A stretch of 7,655 bases of DNA from Chloroflexota bacterium (GTDB lineage Bacteria; Chloroflexota; Limnocylindria; Limnocylindrales; CSP1-4): positions 1-7,655 of the forward strand of contig JAKAMV010000474.1 of the NCBI GenBank assembly GCA_021812735.1. Reading direction: 5' to 3'. The notes under the pieces are model-generated. The model was given only the letters and a program-made list of their open reading frames with translations, ran no database searches and had not been told where the DNA came from. The translations under genes and the position numbers were made by a program. Shown piece after piece: positions 6,377-7,655 of this stretch (position 1 is its first letter; every line of letters starts with the position of its first letter).

Positions 6377-7348
6377 TCAGGGACGGTCGGAGGCGCGCCG
6401 GCGCTGCGGCCGCGGACAGCTCCGCACGTAGTCGAGCACCTCGCGCAGTTTGGCCGTGGCGAGGCCGATCGCGGTGTCGGAGGCACCGTAGTAGACGCGC
6501 AGCTCGTCCGAAACCTGGTCGTGCACCCAGCCGCACGGGAAGACGACCCCGACCACATCGCCGATCCGCTCGTACGGCTGCGCCGGACCGAAGACCCATT
6601 CGTCGCTGCGGTGCAGGACGATCCGCGGGTCGTCGAGGTCGAGGAGCGCCAGCCCCAAGCGGTAGAGCGACCCAGATGCGGTGACGTGCACCCCGTGGTA
6701 CATGATGAGCCAGCCCTCGGGTGTCTCCAGCGGTGGCGGACCAAGTCCGACCTTGCCCGCGTCCCACCAGGCACCCTCGCGCGCCTCCAGGAGCAGCGTG
6801 TGGTCGCCCCAGTGGCGCAGGTCCGGGGAATAGGAAATCCAGATGTGCGCGTCGCCGCGCACCGGGATCGGTCGGTGGATCAGCACCCAACGCCCACCGA
6901 AGCGGCGGGGGAAGAGCGCGGCATCTTTGTCGTCGGGGGGCATCGCCGGTCCGAGCCGCTGGAAGGTGCGGAAGTCGGGCGTCACCGCGAGCGAGACGAG
7001 CGGCCCCCGGCGGCTGTAGGCCGTGTAGGCGATCGCCCATTGTCGCCGTTCGGGCAGCCAGGTCACGCGAGGATCCTCGATCCCCCAGACCTCCTCGGGG
7101 TGCCGCTGCGGCGCCGACTGCAGGCCCGGGCGCGGGTCGATGACCCACCCGCCGACGCCGTCGGGGCTGCGGGCGACCGTCAGGTGCGAGATCCCCCGCC
7201 GGTCCTCGACGCGCATCAATAGGACCGTTTGGCCATCCACCGCCGCCGCACCCGGGTTGAAGACGGTGTTGACCGGGTACGGGAGATCGCCGGGCGTGAT
7301 GATCGGGTTGGTCGGACAACGGGTGAAGAGGTTCGGCGTCGAGTCCAT
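6377..7348 (-). CDS. GH130 family beta-mannoside phosphorylase/hydrolase-like protein
   Basis: GH130 enzymes phosphorolyse or hydrolyse beta-mannosides such as mannosyl-glucose, beta-1,4- and beta-1,2-mannooligosaccharides; the substrate here is unknown. The 323-residue product has the length of a single five-bladed beta-propeller. Family motifs are NPGA (31-34), MRVEDRRG (45-52), GIEDPRV (89-95, with Asp92 the likely general acid), DKDAALFPRR (140-149), HRP (158-160), WWDAGKVGLGPPPLET (194-209), YHGV (217-220), YRLG (229-232), VVFPCG (268-273) and YYGASDTAIGLA (286-297). Basic residues needed for phosphate binding may be present (Arg46, Arg148/149, His158), which leans towards phosphorylase, but this needs alignment. 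There is no signal peptide, so it acts in the cytoplasm. ATG 7348 is the only usable start, because an in-frame stop lies five codons upstream. No Shine-Dalgarno sequence precedes it. The Arg-rich tail (311-323) looks disordered. It converges on the GT4 gene, so the two share function rather than a transcript. Confidence 0.92.
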   Translation of the reverse strand: MDSTPNLFTRCPTNPIITPGDLPYPVNTVFNPGAAAVDGQTVLLMRVEDRRGISHLTVARSPDGVGGWVIDPRPGLQSAPQRHPEEVWGIEDPRVTWLPERRQWAIAYTAYSRRGPLVSLAVTPDFRTFQRLGPAMPPDDKDAALFPRRFGGRWVLIHRPIPVRGDAHIWISYSPDLRHWGDHTLLLEAREGAWWDAGKVGLGPPPLETPEGWLIMYHGVHVTASGSLYRLGLALLDLDDPRIVLHRSDEWVFGPAQPYERIGDVVGVVFPCGWVHDQVSDELRVYYGASDTAIGLATAKLREVLDYVRSCPRPQRRRASDRP

Positions 7349-7357
7349 TGGCTCGCG

Positions 7358-7387
7358 AATCTATCGACGTGGTGGTGCCTGCCGCAA
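7358..7387 (-). promoter_or_regulatory. Possible promoter giving a near-leaderless GH130 transcript
   Basis: TTGCGG (7387-7382), an 18-nt spacer and TAGATT (7363-7358) lie on the minus strand. The -10 ends 9 nt before the ATG, so the transcript would start within about three bases of it. This would explain the missing Shine-Dalgarno sequence. The -35 match is only three of six. Confidence 0.4.
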
Positions 7388-7486
7388 GGGCCCCTGCCGG
7401 CGGCCGGACCACGCGACGAACGGTCGGGCCACACGCCCGACCCGCCCGTGCGCACCGTGGTGACGGCCGCCGAGACGGGAGTCGAC

Positions 7487-7513
7487 GCGCCGGGCCGCAC
7501 GGCGGCCCGGCGC
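7487..7513 (-). terminator. Strong GC hairpin after the right-edge gene
   Basis: A perfect 12-bp stem (GCGCCGGGCCGC with GCGGCCCGGCGC) closes a 3-nt loop. It begins 5 bp past the stop codon of the truncated gene at the right edge. No U-tract follows, as is common for hairpin terminators or mRNA 3'-end stabilisers in GC-rich genomes. It is the most stable simple hairpin I see in the window. Confidence 0.7.
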
Positions 7514-7518
7514 ACGGT

Positions 7519-7655
7519 TCAGCGCGCCGCGTCGTCCTCCTCGGCGGCGTCCGACACCGCGGTATCCGCGGCCGGGCCTTCCTCGCCCTGCAGGAAGACG
7601 TTGGGCAGCTCGGGCTCGTCGTCGCCCCCGGACTCGCGCTCCCAGCCGGCCAGGC
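7519..7655 (-). CDS. C-terminal end of a truncated gene with an acidic tail
   Basis: Only the last 44 codons are present, running in from the right edge to a TGA. The peptide begins LAGWERESGGDDEPELPNVF and ends in AAEEDDAAR. It is rich in Asp and Glu and probably disordered. Nearly every codon ends in G or C (42 of 44), and a strong hairpin directly follows the stop, which together support this strand and frame. The protein family cannot be identified from such a tail. Because rpoC commonly lies upstream of rpsL on the same strand, and RpoC proteins often end in a short acidic tail, this could be the end of rpoC; this is a guess from gene order. Confidence 0.6.
   Translation of the reverse strand, partial: LAGWERESGGDDEPELPNVFLQGEEGPAADTAVSDAAEEDDAAR

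Noticed and set aside
4947..7412. 821-residue open frame on the minus strand opposite the glycosyltransferase and overlapping GH130 in another frame
   Set aside because: It spans two clear genes and their junction, its sequence is low-complexity Arg/Ala/Pro, and there is no ribosome binding site. It is a shadow frame.
7519..7655. Plus-strand open frame opposite the right-edge gene
   Set aside because: It has no start codon with a ribosome binding site in the window, and third-base GC bias favours the minus-strand frame, which also ends directly before a strong hairpin.
1..7655. CRISPR arrays, insertion sequences, tRNA genes, phage attachment sites
   Set aside because: I found no spaced repeats, transposase motifs, terminal inverted repeats or tRNA cloverleaf signatures.

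Overview
The window is a GC-rich chromosomal segment from a bacterium. The S12 protein carries the extra N-terminal segment of about 14 residues that Firmicutes-type S12 proteins have and that E. coli and mycobacterial S12 lack. Together with the high GC content and the mannan-type GT4/GH130 pair, this fits a GC-rich Chloroflexota-like lineage better than an actinobacterium or proteobacterium. That assignment is inference, not proof.

Left part (1-3022, minus strand): the classical str operon in the order rpsL, rpsG, fusA, read right to left. rpsL and rpsG are joined by a TAGATG stop/start junction, rpsG and fusA are 32 bp apart, and both rpsL and fusA start with GTG. A GAGGAG Shine-Dalgarno sequence just past the fusA stop, at the left edge, announces another gene of the operon outside the window (tuf would be expected).

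Middle (3023-3866): an 844-bp non-coding divergent control region. It holds a good sigma-70-type promoter firing left into the str operon (TTGACA-17-TAGACT with a TGn extension) and a second one firing right (TTGACA-18-TATATA). The two -35 boxes are 67 bp apart, and a 14-bp tandem repeat sits directly against the right-hand one. Both transcripts would have long leaders of about 335 and 370 nt with clear hairpins, and an 18-bp perfect palindrome lies in the rightward leader.

Right part (3870-7348): two carbohydrate genes that converge with a 14-bp gap. One is an 830-residue GT4 mannosyltransferase-like glycosyltransferase fused to a large helical (probably alpha/alpha-toroid) C-terminal domain. 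The other is a GH130 beta-mannoside phosphorylase/hydrolase-like protein. One likely makes, and the other cleaves or phosphorolyses, a mannose-containing glycan or oligosaccharide, but the substrate cannot be read from the sequence.

Right edge (7519-7655, minus strand): the acidic C-terminal end of a truncated gene, followed by a perfect 12-bp hairpin that probably ends its transcription. In many bacteria rpoC lies directly upstream of rpsL on the same strand, so this could be the end of rpoC with the glycan module lying between it and the str operon. That is a testable guess only. The most interesting undescribed material is the divergent control region and the GT4-helical fusion paired with GH130.
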